A stretch of DNA of 11,629 nt, taken from positions 3,722 through 15,350 of the forward strand of contig DOIX01000255.1 of the NCBI GenBank assembly GCA_003511885.1, in the 5' to 3' direction. Shown here piece by piece: positions 1 to 7,329 of this stretch (its first letter is position 1; the number at the start of each line of letters is the position of its first letter). A model generated the notes under the pieces. That model ran no database searches. It worked only from the letters and a program-made list of their open reading frames with translations, and was not told where the DNA came from. The translations under genes were made by a program, and so were the position numbers. Source of the stretch: Cyanobacteria bacterium UBA11153 (GTDB lineage Bacteria > Cyanobacteriota > Cyanobacteriia > Cyanobacteriales > Coleofasciculaceae).

Positions 1-27
1 TATACAAATTAAATGCGTAGCAGCTTA
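1..27 (+). repeat. Copy 1 of a 27-base dispersed intergenic repeat
   Basis: This stretch is base-for-base identical to 5540-5566, and its core is TTAAATGCGTAGCAGCTTA. Related copies lie at 5470-5498, 5591-5619 and 5679-5705. It sits in noncoding DNA at the window edge, so I cannot tell whether a partner in opposite orientation lies further left. No transposase is visible nearby. Confidence 0.85.
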
Positions 28-103
28 ACTATCAACTGTTAATTGTCAACTGCCCTCCCATGGCATTTGGAATCCTGCCTTCAATTCAGTTCACAATCAA
101 TCC

Positions 104-361
104 TTATTCTATTTTTACATGATCTTTAAAGACAAACCAAGTTGTTTTTCCATTGATTTTTTGTCCATCTGCTAAGGTGAAACGATAATGTTGATCCTGG
201 ATTTTCGGATCGACGGTTACCTTGAATATTGTCTCTGGGCTGAAATATAGTAGTTTGCTTTTTGCATCTTCTGTAAGATCTTGTAGTTGTGCTGTATTGT
301 CTTTAAATGGAGTTTTGCTTATCACTCGTAATGTTTTTGTGGCTGTAGTTGTGGTTGCCAT
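104..361 (-). CDS. Small protein of unknown function (85 aa)
   Basis: I do not recognise this protein with certainty. It is 85 residues, has no signal peptide or membrane segment, and opens with a Thr-rich stretch (MATTTTATKT). The rest looks like one small beta-rich domain, with alternating hydrophobic residues and an ending WFVFKDHVKIE. From memory, that ending and the pattern 'K-T-x-F-K ... S-x-L ... F-x-V ... TW-x-x-F-x-x-HV-x-I' resemble a short module found singly or repeated in cyanobacterial secreted hydrolases and small orphan proteins. That resemblance is a recollection, not a search result. The ATG at 361 is preceded by GGGAG at a rather long spacing. The gene stands alone, and the next gene on the same strand starts far upstream. 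The balanced amino acid composition argues for a real gene. Confidence 0.6.
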   Translation of the reverse strand: MATTTTATKTLRVISKTPFKDNTAQLQDLTEDAKSKLLYFSPETIFKVTVDPKIQDQHYRFTLADGQKINGKTTWFVFKDHVKIE

Positions 362-472
362 AAGGTTTTTCCACTCCCAGATATTTTATCTCGTTCTATA
401 CATTCATTATAGGATCCTATTCTCTTGTTGTAGTAATTGAAATTGTCTGGAACAATTAAATAATGATTAAAT

Positions 473-536
473 TCAGGGGAGTGGCACAGTGGATGCCTAG
501 GTTTAATTACGATCATAAATCCGGCTTCTCCCCTGA
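473..536. repeat. 9-bp inverted repeat after the TPR gene
   Basis: TCAGGGGAG at 473-481 and CTCCCCTGA at 528-536 are exactly complementary, with 46 bases between them. The pair lies just past the minus-strand TPR gene stop and could fold in its transcript. No T-tract follows, so I do not call it an intrinsic terminator. Confidence 0.35.
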
Positions 537-577
537 TCCCAGCTCCCCTGCTCCCCTGCCAAAGAAGCCCTAGTCTC

Positions 578-2869
578 TTAGTAACGTTCCCAATAAGGTT
601 GGAAGCCTCGGCGTTTGAGAATGTCTACTTCTAAATGTTCCACTCGATCTGTTATTTGTGGATTAGGAGTGCCTGTTTCGGCTTCTTGTTCGGCATTTAA
701 GGCTTTAAACTGCTCGACGGCGGTGAAAGGTTGATCCAGGGCTGCATTTAATTCGGCTAAGTTTTTCCGTGCATCTAGATAACCGGGACTAATTTCGAGG
801 ACGCGGGTATAATAGGTTTTTGCCTCCAAATATAGTTGTTGGGTAAATTTGACTCCTCCTAGTGCCATTAATGCCCCAATATTTTCAGGCTCCCGTTGTA
901 AGATGGCACGATAAGCTTGACTGGCTAGCTCGTATTTTTTTAAGGTTAGGGCTAATTCTCCTTTAATGAAATAGGGACTGATATTGTCGGGATTGCGGGC
1001 AATTAATTCTTCGACTAATTCTAATGCTTGATTGGGATCTCGTTTGGCGATTAGTTGCAATCGTCGCAGTTGTACGGGAGTATGGTCTGGATCTATTGCC
1101 AATAAAGTATTATAGAGGGATTCCCGTTTTTCGGAGGCTGGGAGAGTCCCGACGAGGTTGAATACTTCGGAGGGGAAATTATTACCGGGTTGAGTTTGGA
1201 GCCATTGGTTCAAAACGGCTTCAGCTTCAGCTTCGGAAATTTTTTGGGCTTGATAGGCGATCGCAGTCCTTCCTAATTTTATCTGTAAGTCGTTGGGATT
1301 GCTAGCTAGGAGGCGATCGTAAATTGCGATGGCTTCGTCGTAGCGTTGTTGGGCTAAACGGATTCCGGCTAATCCTCGCCATGCGCTATTCTCTAAGTCA
1401 AGATTGGGTTGGCTTTGGAGAATTTTTTGATATCGGGTGGCACTGGCTTCTAGTTTGTTCTCCCGACGCTCGATTTCTGCCAGTAGTAATTCTGAGGTTA
1501 GGTCTGAGGAACCTACGCTGGTGGCTTGGTAAGCGGCAACTGCTTGTTTGGCTTTGTCTAGTTGATTTTCTTGAATGAAGATTTGAGCTACCCGGAAAAG
1601 TAAGAATGGTTCGTCTACGCCAGCGTTAATTAAACTTTGGTAAACTGGGAGTAAGGCTGGGTCTGGCGGATCTAAAGGTACTAAGGCAGTTGCGATCGCG
1701 CGAAGTTCGGCTTTGTCGCTGGGTAGCGGTTGCAGGACTTGATTTAGTTGCTGTTGCAATTCGGCGCGGGAAATGTTTCCTAATTGATTGGCTATGGTTA
1801 ATCTTTTGAGGATTAAACTGCGATTGTTTGGTTGTTGCTGCAATAGTTGTTCGTATATGTCTAGGGCAGCAGCTCTTTCTGATGGTAATTCGCTGAAAAC
1901 ATCGGCAATTTCTTTGGCGATGGCGAAGGATGTATTGGGCTTGAGAATTTGACGATAAAGGGTTACTCCTTCTTGGTAGATATCGGTACGACGTTGTTTT
2001 CTGCCGATGGAAGTTAGTGCCCTGGCTAGTGGTAAAGTAGCATCGGCACGACCGCGTAAAGGATTTAAAATTGATAATGCTTGGGATAGTTGTCCCGATG
2101 CACTATATGCTTGAGCTAAATCTGCCCTCAGTTGAATTGTGGTACTATCTAGTTTTTGAGATTGGCGTAATTGGGTTTCTAGGATTTGGATTGCTTGAGT
2201 GGCACTTCCGGTTTCTCGCAATGCTAAAGCATAAGCTCCGGCGGCGTTAGGAGGAATGGTTTTACCCAGAGATTGGTAACGTTTGAACAGGGCTAATCCT
2301 TGTTGATAATCGCCACTATAAGTATAAATTTGGGCTGCACCTAGAATAGTTTCGCCAGCAGGATTATTGGCCAATAGGAGTTGATAATCTGCTAATGCTT
2401 CCGGAAAACGTCCTTGATATCCCAATAGCAATGCTCTTTGGGAACGGGCGGTGATATTATTAGGATTGCTATCTAATAAAACAGTAAGTGCTTCAATGCC
2501 ACGGGCTTGCCACTCTTGTTTATAAACTCCCATTTCTCCTACAGCTTTGAGGGCTGTTTGGTTATTGGGATCCCTGGATAATACTTGATTATAAGCATTC
2601 CAAGCATCATCATTACGTCCCCGACGCTGATAAGCAATGGCTAATCCTAATTTTCCTTCTAAAGATTGAGGATTACTCCCTAAAAATTGTTCAAAAGCTC
2701 GAATAGCATCATCTACCAATCCTTTCTCTAGAAGTCCATAAGCTTGACGGATTGCCGCCGGAAGTGATTGAGCTTGAGCAGCGGGTACTGTAAAGTTTAT
2801 CGGTAATAATGGCAATCCTCCGGATAACCCTAACAGAATCGAGCAAGTTAATAAACGGGAAATTTTCAT
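578..2869 (-). CDS. Exported TPR-repeat protein, BcsC/PgaA-like periplasmic scaffold
   Basis: A protein of 763 residues built almost wholly of tetratricopeptide repeats after an export signal. From the ATG at 2869 the signal is MKISRLL, then a Leu/Gly-rich core, then AAQAQS, with likely cleavage after residue 33. Residues from about 36 to the C-terminus show repeated 34-residue units with the TPR pattern, for example 'A-x-x-x-Y-x-x-x-L-x-x-x-P-x-N' and 'G-x-x-x-A-L-x-x-Y'. There is no beta-barrel or enzymatic domain. TPR superhelices bind proteins, and in BcsC, PgaA and AlgK they line the periplasmic route of an exported polysaccharide. The gene upstream encodes a separate outer-membrane barrel, so this may be the periplasmic half of a two-part channel (inference). 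In-frame starts also exist at 2905 (ATG) and 2914 (TTG). I prefer 2869 because it gives the most compact signal peptide, but no start has a clear ribosome site. Export and TPR content are secure; substrate and partner are not. Confidence 0.85.
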   Translation of the reverse strand: MKISRLLTCSILLGLSGGLPLLPINFTVPAAQAQSLPAAIRQAYGLLEKGLVDDAIRAFEQFLGSNPQSLEGKLGLAIAYQRRGRNDDAWNAYNQVLSRDPNNQTALKAVGEMGVYKQEWQARGIEALTVLLDSNPNNITARSQRALLLGYQGRFPEALADYQLLLANNPAGETILGAAQIYTYSGDYQQGLALFKRYQSLGKTIPPNAAGAYALALRETGSATQAIQILETQLRQSQKLDSTTIQLRADLAQAYSASGQLSQALSILNPLRGRADATLPLARALTSIGRKQRRTDIYQEGVTLYRQILKPNTSFAIAKEIADVFSELPSERAAALDIYEQLLQQQPNNRSLILKRLTIANQLGNISRAELQQQLNQVLQPLPSDKAELRAIATALVPLDPPDPALLPVYQSLINAGVDEPFLLFRVAQIFIQENQLDKAKQAVAAYQATSVGSSDLTSELLLAEIERRENKLEASATRYQKILQSQPNLDLENSAWRGLAGIRLAQQRYDEAIAIYDRLLASNPNDLQIKLGRTAIAYQAQKISEAEAEAVLNQWLQTQPGNNFPSEVFNLVGTLPASEKRESLYNTLLAIDPDHTPVQLRRLQLIAKRDPNQALELVEELIARNPDNISPYFIKGELALTLKKYELASQAYRAILQREPENIGALMALGGVKFTQQLYLEAKTYYTRVLEISPGYLDARKNLAELNAALDQPFTAVEQFKALNAEQEAETGTPNPQITDRVEHLEVDILKRRGFQPYWERY

Positions 2870-2914
2870 TGTACTCTGACTAGGTGTTGAAGATAATATT
2901 TTCATATCAGCCAA

Positions 2915-3217
2915 AAACTAAAAGAAATAGAGAGTAGTGAATAGGGAGTAGGGAGTGGTAAATAAGCAATGGACATCTCCTGTCAAAGAATCTGAAACCC
3001 TTATCCTATCTAGAGAAAAACCTCGTTTCTGGAGAAGTCTAATAGACATCTTCTGTCAAAGAATCTCAAACCCTTATCCTATCTAGAGAAAAACCTATAA
3101 GACGCAACTCGCCTTGGATATTTCCTCTTGCCCCTTACCTCTTACCTGCGATAGCTATCCAATACAAGATACTTTCACAGCTTAACAAATAACCAATAAC
3201 AAACAACCAACAACCAA
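2915..3217. other. Intergenic gap with direct repeats between the TPR and barrel genes
   Basis: About 300 bases without a gene separate two minus-strand genes. The gap holds a 52-base direct repeat pair and AC-rich filler near 3180-3215. I see no terminator hairpin and no clear promoter, so it is undecided whether the two genes share a transcript. Confidence 0.6.
2972..3096. repeat. 52-base direct repeat, two copies 73 bases apart
   Basis: The units at 2972-3023 and 3045-3096 are 52 bases each and differ at only two positions (C/T at unit position 8, G/C at unit position 23). Both end in TCTAGAGAAAAACCT. The spacer between them (3024-3044) contains GGAGAAGTCTAATAGA, which recurs with one change (GGAGAAGTTTAATAGA) near 5394-5409. 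The element therefore seems to belong to a dispersed family and not to be a simple local duplication. Confidence 0.9.
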
Positions 3218-4897
3218 CTACGGATAAAGCTGAATATCCGACTTAACTCGGAATCCCACAATAGTTTCCGAAAAACCATCTCTTTCTTGAAGAGTTATCC
3301 CTGCCCGTAACCCCTTGGCAATCCGTATATCGTAGAATAATTCCCAGACATCATCATTTTTCGAGAAATCAGGGCCATAAGCATAACCTAATCCTAACCG
3401 AGCATCTTTGACGAAAAGATCCAAAAAATTGATTCCGAAACTATAAGTTTCCGCATCGCTATCTCTATCAGTATTTTCCAGCCAACCATAACGGGCAAAC
3501 AATCCCATTTTAATCTGAGGAATATAAAATTCCCCATTCAACCCAAAAGCATTTTCTCTATCTCCTTCTCGCGTGCCAAACACACCACCCCTACCCTTAT
3601 CTTTATCTGTGGCATAAGTTGCCCGAAAAATTCCCGTACCTGCCCGGAAGCCAATTTCACCCGCAAAAGCATTTAAACTAAAATCACCTAAATTTCTCTC
3701 CGAAGAAAAGACAGCAGCTTTCGCTTCAATATTATCTGTAATATTCCAATTTAACAATGCTCCCGGGCGGGAACCAATCCCCGCAGATGCCAGGGCAGGA
3801 TTAGTTTGGAATAGAGGGTGAAAGAAATGTGTGGTACTATCTTTAGCAAAGCTATTGCGATCGAAATAAGAGGTTAAATCCATTAATCCAGCAGTTAACC
3901 TTAGATTGGAATAATTGGGCAAAGAGCCTGTAAAATAAAGTTCGCTGAGACTAACTCCACTTCCTTCTGTACCTTGAAAATCTGTCCCTGATGCTAAATC
4001 GACTATTGCACCAAATAAAGCATGGGGCGAAACTGGATAAATTCCCCGCAATCGCAATCTGGCGGCATCATCTCCCTGATTGAGGTAAACTCCTTGTACG
4101 TCTAATGTGGGAGTTAATGCGTCATGTTTTTTAGGAGAATTTTCAGGAATTAATGAAGCATCTGGTTGCTTTTCTTCTAATGATTGTGCCAGAAAAGAGG
4201 AATGAGAAGTGGGAAGTGCAAAGGAAGGTGTTAAGTTATTTTTAACTTCAACCGTTGTTTGTTGGGGATTATCTGGGATAGTTTTTATGGCATTTGGGGC
4301 TGGGATTGATGGTGTGGCTGGAGTTAATTTATCGGCAAGCTTATTCGCTAACCAATTTGGCATTGTTTCGGTGACAGGTGCGTGGCTAACTAATTCCTGT
4401 GGTGCGGGATTTGATGTGGTGTTTACAGAGAATTTTTCGGGCAGGTGATACTGAATCGAAGTATCTAGGTTTTCCGGTAAAGGTGATTTGGGGACTAATG
4501 GGGCTGGTATCTGATTAACCTCATCTGTTGCTAACAATTTCAGGGATTGTTGCGCTTCCAGATTTGAAGGTGTAGCGGCGATAGCTGGCGATAGTGAAGC
4601 TGGATTGTCTGAAACTGGATTACCTTGATTGGCTGGAGGTAATTCTGTTGATGGATATTCTTCCGGAGCTGTAACGGAAACTGATTTTTTACCAATATTT
4701 TGTTCCGGAAGTTGAGGTGATTCCTCTGGAATATTCGCTTGAGCTGGTGCAGTTATTAAAATAGCCGCTATCGAAAAAATAGATATTGCACTCGCACCCT
4801 TTGCCTTAGCCGACAATAGACAATTCAGCCCCACACGGAGTAAGGCTGGAGTAATTTGCTTATCAGTATGACTAACTATTTCAATGATATCTCTCAT
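3218..4897 (-). CDS. Outer-membrane beta-barrel (porin-like) protein with Pro-rich linker
   Basis: A three-part exported protein of 559 residues. Residues 1-54 form a long signal region: a charged start, then a hydrophobic stretch ending ITAPAQA, with likely cleavage after residue 54. Residues about 55-261 are rich in Pro, Ser, Thr and Asn, of low complexity and probably disordered. Residues about 262-559 alternate polar and hydrophobic residues in amphipathic strands (for example MGLFARYGWLEN and LGLGYAYGPDF), with short turns and no long helix, as in outer-membrane barrels. The segment SYFDRNSFAKDSTTHFF resembles the 'YFDxNxxAND-TTQF' stretch I associate with cyanobacterial OprB-type carbohydrate porins. 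There is no SLH domain, which the major cyanobacterial porins carry. The likely job is passage of a sugar or polymer across the outer membrane, perhaps with the TPR protein downstream (inference). A GTG at 4906 is an alternative start. The barrel is likely; the family is tentative. Confidence 0.75.
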   Translation of the reverse strand: MRDIIEIVSHTDKQITPALLRVGLNCLLSAKAKGASAISIFSIAAILITAPAQANIPEESPQLPEQNIGKKSVSVTAPEEYPSTELPPANQGNPVSDNPASLSPAIAATPSNLEAQQSLKLLATDEVNQIPAPLVPKSPLPENLDTSIQYHLPEKFSVNTTSNPAPQELVSHAPVTETMPNWLANKLADKLTPATPSIPAPNAIKTIPDNPQQTTVEVKNNLTPSFALPTSHSSFLAQSLEEKQPDASLIPENSPKKHDALTPTLDVQGVYLNQGDDAARLRLRGIYPVSPHALFGAIVDLASGTDFQGTEGSGVSLSELYFTGSLPNYSNLRLTAGLMDLTSYFDRNSFAKDSTTHFFHPLFQTNPALASAGIGSRPGALLNWNITDNIEAKAAVFSSERNLGDFSLNAFAGEIGFRAGTGIFRATYATDKDKGRGGVFGTREGDRENAFGLNGEFYIPQIKMGLFARYGWLENTDRDSDAETYSFGINFLDLFVKDARLGLGYAYGPDFSKNDDVWELFYDIRIAKGLRAGITLQERDGFSETIVGFRVKSDIQLYP

Positions 4898-5194
4898 AAG
4901 TACCACAACTTACTGACATGTGTGCTTGAGTAGTAAATCCTTCTACTACCCAGTTTTCCAGGCTAGAATATCAACCTCCGGATAAATTACGCCATACTAT
5001 GGCGCTGCAAAAAGGTTGGGAATCCTCCCGAGTAGTAGCTATCCTGTGCTAATTTGCCGGAATTTTCCTCCACATCCGCGATCGCACTTTGACCGCTGCA
5101 CGATCTCTCATTTTCGGTTTATCTCGCTCAAACCCTTTACCAGCAAAGCTTTTAAGCTATTTATTCCACCCCATCAGGTCAAAATTTTTGCCCC

Positions 5195-5300
5195 TGGTAT
5201 AGCGAGGGACTAAAGGCTATTGGCTCAGGAAGAAAACTGTAAAATCAAGGGTTTGAGGAATTGAGAATGTCCTAACTGTCCTGGCGGTTGCTATATGTAA
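5195..5300 (-). repeat. Copy A of a dispersed repeat of about 105 bases
   Basis: Read on the minus strand, this stretch aligns along its whole length with 11406-11517. Shared blocks include CAACCGCCAGG, ACCCTTGATT and TTCTTCCTGAGCCAATAGCC. Copy A lacks a six-base block (AGCCCC) present in the other copy. It has no open frame, and both copies are intergenic. This looks like a member of a mobile or formerly mobile short repeat family. Confidence 0.85.
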
Positions 5301-5469
5301 AACTTGGCGCACCTCTGTATCAAAAAACACACCCTACTTCTCCCATCATGCACCTGACATCTTGTGCTACATTTCCTGAAACTTAATTTCCGGAGAAGTT
5401 TAATAGATAATTGCGATCGGCTTCGTGAGTGCGATCGGGCAATCCCGCTGCTTTAGGGATAGTGCCTTA

Positions 5470-5498
5470 GATAAGCTGCGGCGCATCTAAATTGGATA
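5470..5498 (-). repeat. Copy 2 of the 27-base repeat
   Basis: In reverse orientation this copy reads ATGCGCCGCAGCTTATC at its core and carries more changes than the others. It is the first of four copies in alternating orientation between 5470 and 5705. Confidence 0.75.
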
Positions 5499-5513
5499 AT
5501 AAATTTGTCGAAA

Positions 5514-5538
5514 GGGGTGTGGGGTGTGGGGTGTAGGG
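5514..5538 (+). repeat. GGGGTGT tandem repeat, putative G-quadruplex
   Basis: GGGGTGT occurs three times head to tail and is followed by AGGG. This gives four G-runs (4, 4, 4, 3) with loops of 3, 3 and 4 bases, a perfect match to the usual intramolecular G-quadruplex pattern. It begins two bases before copy 3 of the 27-base repeat. Confidence 0.8.
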
Positions 5539-5539
5539 A

Positions 5540-5566
5540 TATACAAATTAAATGCGTAGCAGCTTA
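5540..5566 (+). repeat. Copy 3 of the 27-base repeat
   Basis: Identical to 1-27 over all 27 bases. Its core at 5548-5566 pairs with 5593-5611 in copy 4 with a single T opposite G, so the two copies can form one long hairpin. Confidence 0.9.
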
Positions 5567-5590
5567 TTGGTGATAGTCTATCCTATCATA

Positions 5591-5619
5591 GATAAGCTGC
5601 TGCGCATTTAAACCGGATA
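5591..5619 (-). repeat. Copy 4 of the 27-base repeat
   Basis: On the minus strand the core is TTAAATGCGCAGCAGCTTA. It is the inverted partner of copy 3. The loop between the two arms contains a further perfect stem, TGATAG...CTATCA. Confidence 0.9.
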
Positions 5620-5678
5620 TTTTCAAGTTAGGGAAAAAGTCATCAAACCTGCACCCCAGCTCCCCCTCATTCAAAACA

Positions 5679-5705
5679 GATAAATTAAATGCGTAACGGC
5701 TTATC
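5679..5705 (+). repeat. Copy 5 of the 27-base repeat
   Basis: Contains AAATTAAATGCGTAACGGCT, then TATC. It has two changes in the GTAGCAGC core relative to copy 3. It ends about 80 bases before the xseA start codon. Confidence 0.8.
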
Positions 5706-5786
5706 GGGCACGGCAATAGAAAAAAGCTCTCTGTCAATGCTTTATCCCTGGAATATAATTGAAGTAAGGATAACAATTTCAAGTTT

Positions 5787-7019
5787 ATGACTTCATCAAG
5801 TGCCAATTGGGAAATTTCGGAAACAGCCATATCAGTTGGTAGTTTAACTGACTATATTCAAGAATTATTAGAACAAGACGATATCCTCCGTAGAGTTTGG
5901 GTAATTGGCGAAGTTTCCAGTACCTCCAAACATCGCAGCGGGATATTTCTAACACTACAAGATCCCGATACAAAAGCATCAATTAAATGTGTAATCTGGC
6001 AAAGTCAGCTTAATAAATTAGTCCAATTACCCCAATCCGGAGAAAAAATTATTATTCTAGGTAGTATCCGGATTTATCAGCAAAGAGGAGAATACCAAAT
6101 TACAGTTTGGCAGGCATTACCAGCAGGAGAAGGCTTACAAGCATTGCGCTACAATCAACTCCGAAATAGATTAGCCGCCGCCGGATTATTTGACATCAAA
6201 CGCAAACGTAACTTACCAATTCATCCCCAAATTATTGCAGTCGTTACTTCACCTCAAGCCGCCGCATGGGGTGATATTCAACAAACACTTTACCATCGAT
6301 ATCCCGGATTAAAAATATTATTATCACCAGCCCAAGTACAAGGAGAAACAGCACCAATATCCATAGTGAAAGCAATTACCAGAATAGAAAAAGACGGGAG
6401 GGCAGAATTATTGATAATCTCGCGAGGCGGAGGTGCAACCGAGGATTTAGCATGTTTTAATGACGAAAGAGTAGTCAGAGCGATCGCAAATTGTCCAATT
6501 CCTGTATTGACAGGTATCGGGCATGAAAGAGATGAGTGTTTGGCTGATTTAGCCGCAGATGTTTCCGTCCATACCCCCACCGCCGTTGCCGCTACAGCAG
6601 TGCCAGAATTAAGCACTTTGATCGCCCAACATCAAAAGCGCCTCTGCGCCCTTACTCAAGTAGTAACCCAGGTTTTAGTAAAATCTCGCCATCGGTTAGA
6701 CTATCTAGCAGAAAGATTGCAGCGGCTACCAATTGGGCAAAAATTACAGGCAGAAAAAAATGCGATCGCCATGGTGCGTCATCAGTTAATTAACTCTACA
6801 TCCGGGCGGTTAAATCAAGCTAATCGGGAGTGTGAGTTTTTACGGGAAAAGTTAGCAACACTCGATCCGAATCGTGTCTTGAAACGAGGCTATGCTTTAG
6901 TTAGAGGAGATGATGGAACAATTTTGCGATCGGTGTCTGATTTAGTAGTGGGGGAGGAGTTACAGGTTAAGTTTGGAGAGGGGGAGGTTAGGGTTAAAGT
7001 TATAGAGGTTTTTGATTGA
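5787..7019 (+). CDS. xseA: Exodeoxyribonuclease VII large subunit
   Basis: Catalytic subunit of exonuclease VII, which trims single-stranded DNA from both ends to oligonucleotides and acts in the cytoplasm in repair and recombination. The protein has 410 residues; E. coli XseA has 456. Residues about 13-110 form the N-terminal OB-fold (VWVIGEVS ... GIFLTLQD ... IIILGSIRIYQQRGEYQI). The catalytic domain follows, with VVTSPQAAAWGDI (Asp163), ISRGGGATEDL (Arg213) and GIGHERDE (His246, Asp249). These correspond to the E. coli residues I recall as essential (D155, R205, H238, D241). Residues about 280-370 are helical and likely coiled coil, as expected for the stalk that binds the small subunit. 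The ATG at 5787 has no good Shine-Dalgarno sequence, which is common in cyanobacteria. No xseB reading frame follows it, so the small subunit must be encoded elsewhere. Confidence 0.97.
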   Translation: MTSSSANWEISETAISVGSLTDYIQELLEQDDILRRVWVIGEVSSTSKHRSGIFLTLQDPDTKASIKCVIWQSQLNKLVQLPQSGEKIIILGSIRIYQQRGEYQITVWQALPAGEGLQALRYNQLRNRLAAAGLFDIKRKRNLPIHPQIIAVVTSPQAAAWGDIQQTLYHRYPGLKILLSPAQVQGETAPISIVKAITRIEKDGRAELLIISRGGGATEDLACFNDERVVRAIANCPIPVLTGIGHERDECLADLAADVSVHTPTAVAATAVPELSTLIAQHQKRLCALTQVVTQVLVKSRHRLDYLAERLQRLPIGQKLQAEKNAIAMVRHQLINSTSGRLNQANRECEFLREKLATLDPNRVLKRGYALVRGDDGTILRSVSDLVVGEELQVKFGEGEVRVKVIEVFD

Positions 7020-7030
7020 TTATTTTTTTT

Positions 7031-7071
7031 ACGCAAAGGTACGCAAAGGTTAGCGCAAAGGTACGCAAAGG
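7031..7071 (+). repeat. Short tandem repeat, unit ACGCAAAGGT
   Basis: Four units: two perfect (7031-7050), one with an insertion (TAGCGCAAAGGT, 7051-7062) and one ending in GG (7063-7071). It starts 11 bases after the xseA stop. Heptamer-type CGCAAAG repeats are familiar from cyanobacterial intergenic DNA. Confidence 0.85.
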
Positions 7072-7329
7072 CTTTGGTGGAATATTGTCGCTAAATATTA
7101 GTCAATAATTATTTAATTCATTGTCTTATAGTCAGTTACCTAGCATCCACAAGATTGAAGGAAATATGAATGAAAGAGTTATGGAGATTTTTGATTAGAT
7201 TGGGGTGATGTGGTTAATGGGATTAATGAGTTAATTTTGGGGAAACCCAGAGGTATCCAGAGGGTTGGGTAGGATATTTGGGCAAGGAGTTATAAGTGAA
7301 AACTAATCATCAACAACCAATAATAAAAT
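7072..7329. other. Intergenic region between xseA and kptA
   Basis: I see no gene here, and in particular no xseB. At 7166-7198 a ten-codon frame ends in RVMEIFD-stop, which resembles the XseA C-terminus RVKVIEVFD-stop at the DNA level as well. It may be a fragment of a duplicated xseA end or chance. No terminator hairpin is evident. Confidence 0.5.

Larger units (their letters stand above)
4907..5786. other. Repeat-rich 880-base intergenic region upstream of xseA
   Basis: This gap lies between divergent genes (barrel protein to the left, xseA to the right), so promoters for both must lie here, although I cannot place them. The left part (4907-5190) shows a HIP1 site at 5078 and a small hairpin near 4931-4950 (GTAGTA/TACTAC) and nothing else I can name. 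The right part is a mosaic of the dispersed 105-base repeat, alternating 27-base repeats and a G-rich tract, each listed separately. The short open frames here look like chance. Confidence 0.7.

Noticed and set aside
578..2905. TPR protein as a lipoprotein through LLTC near its start
   Set aside because: The Cys comes before the hydrophobic core rather than after it, so it is not a lipobox; the AQAQ signal peptidase I site fits better.
2972..3096. 52-base repeats as a CRISPR array
   Set aside because: Only two copies, a short 21-base spacer, long units and no cas genes; a simple direct repeat fits better.
5768..5781. GGATAACAATTTCA just before xseA, identical to part of the E. coli lac operator and M13 reverse primer site
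   Set aside because: Only 14 bases match, flanking DNA is native cyanobacterial sequence, and no LacI context or vector sequence surrounds it; chance is the simplest reading.
6290..6616. 108-codon minus-strand frame opposite xseA
   Set aside because: It lies wholly within the conserved catalytic region of xseA, so it is a shadow frame.
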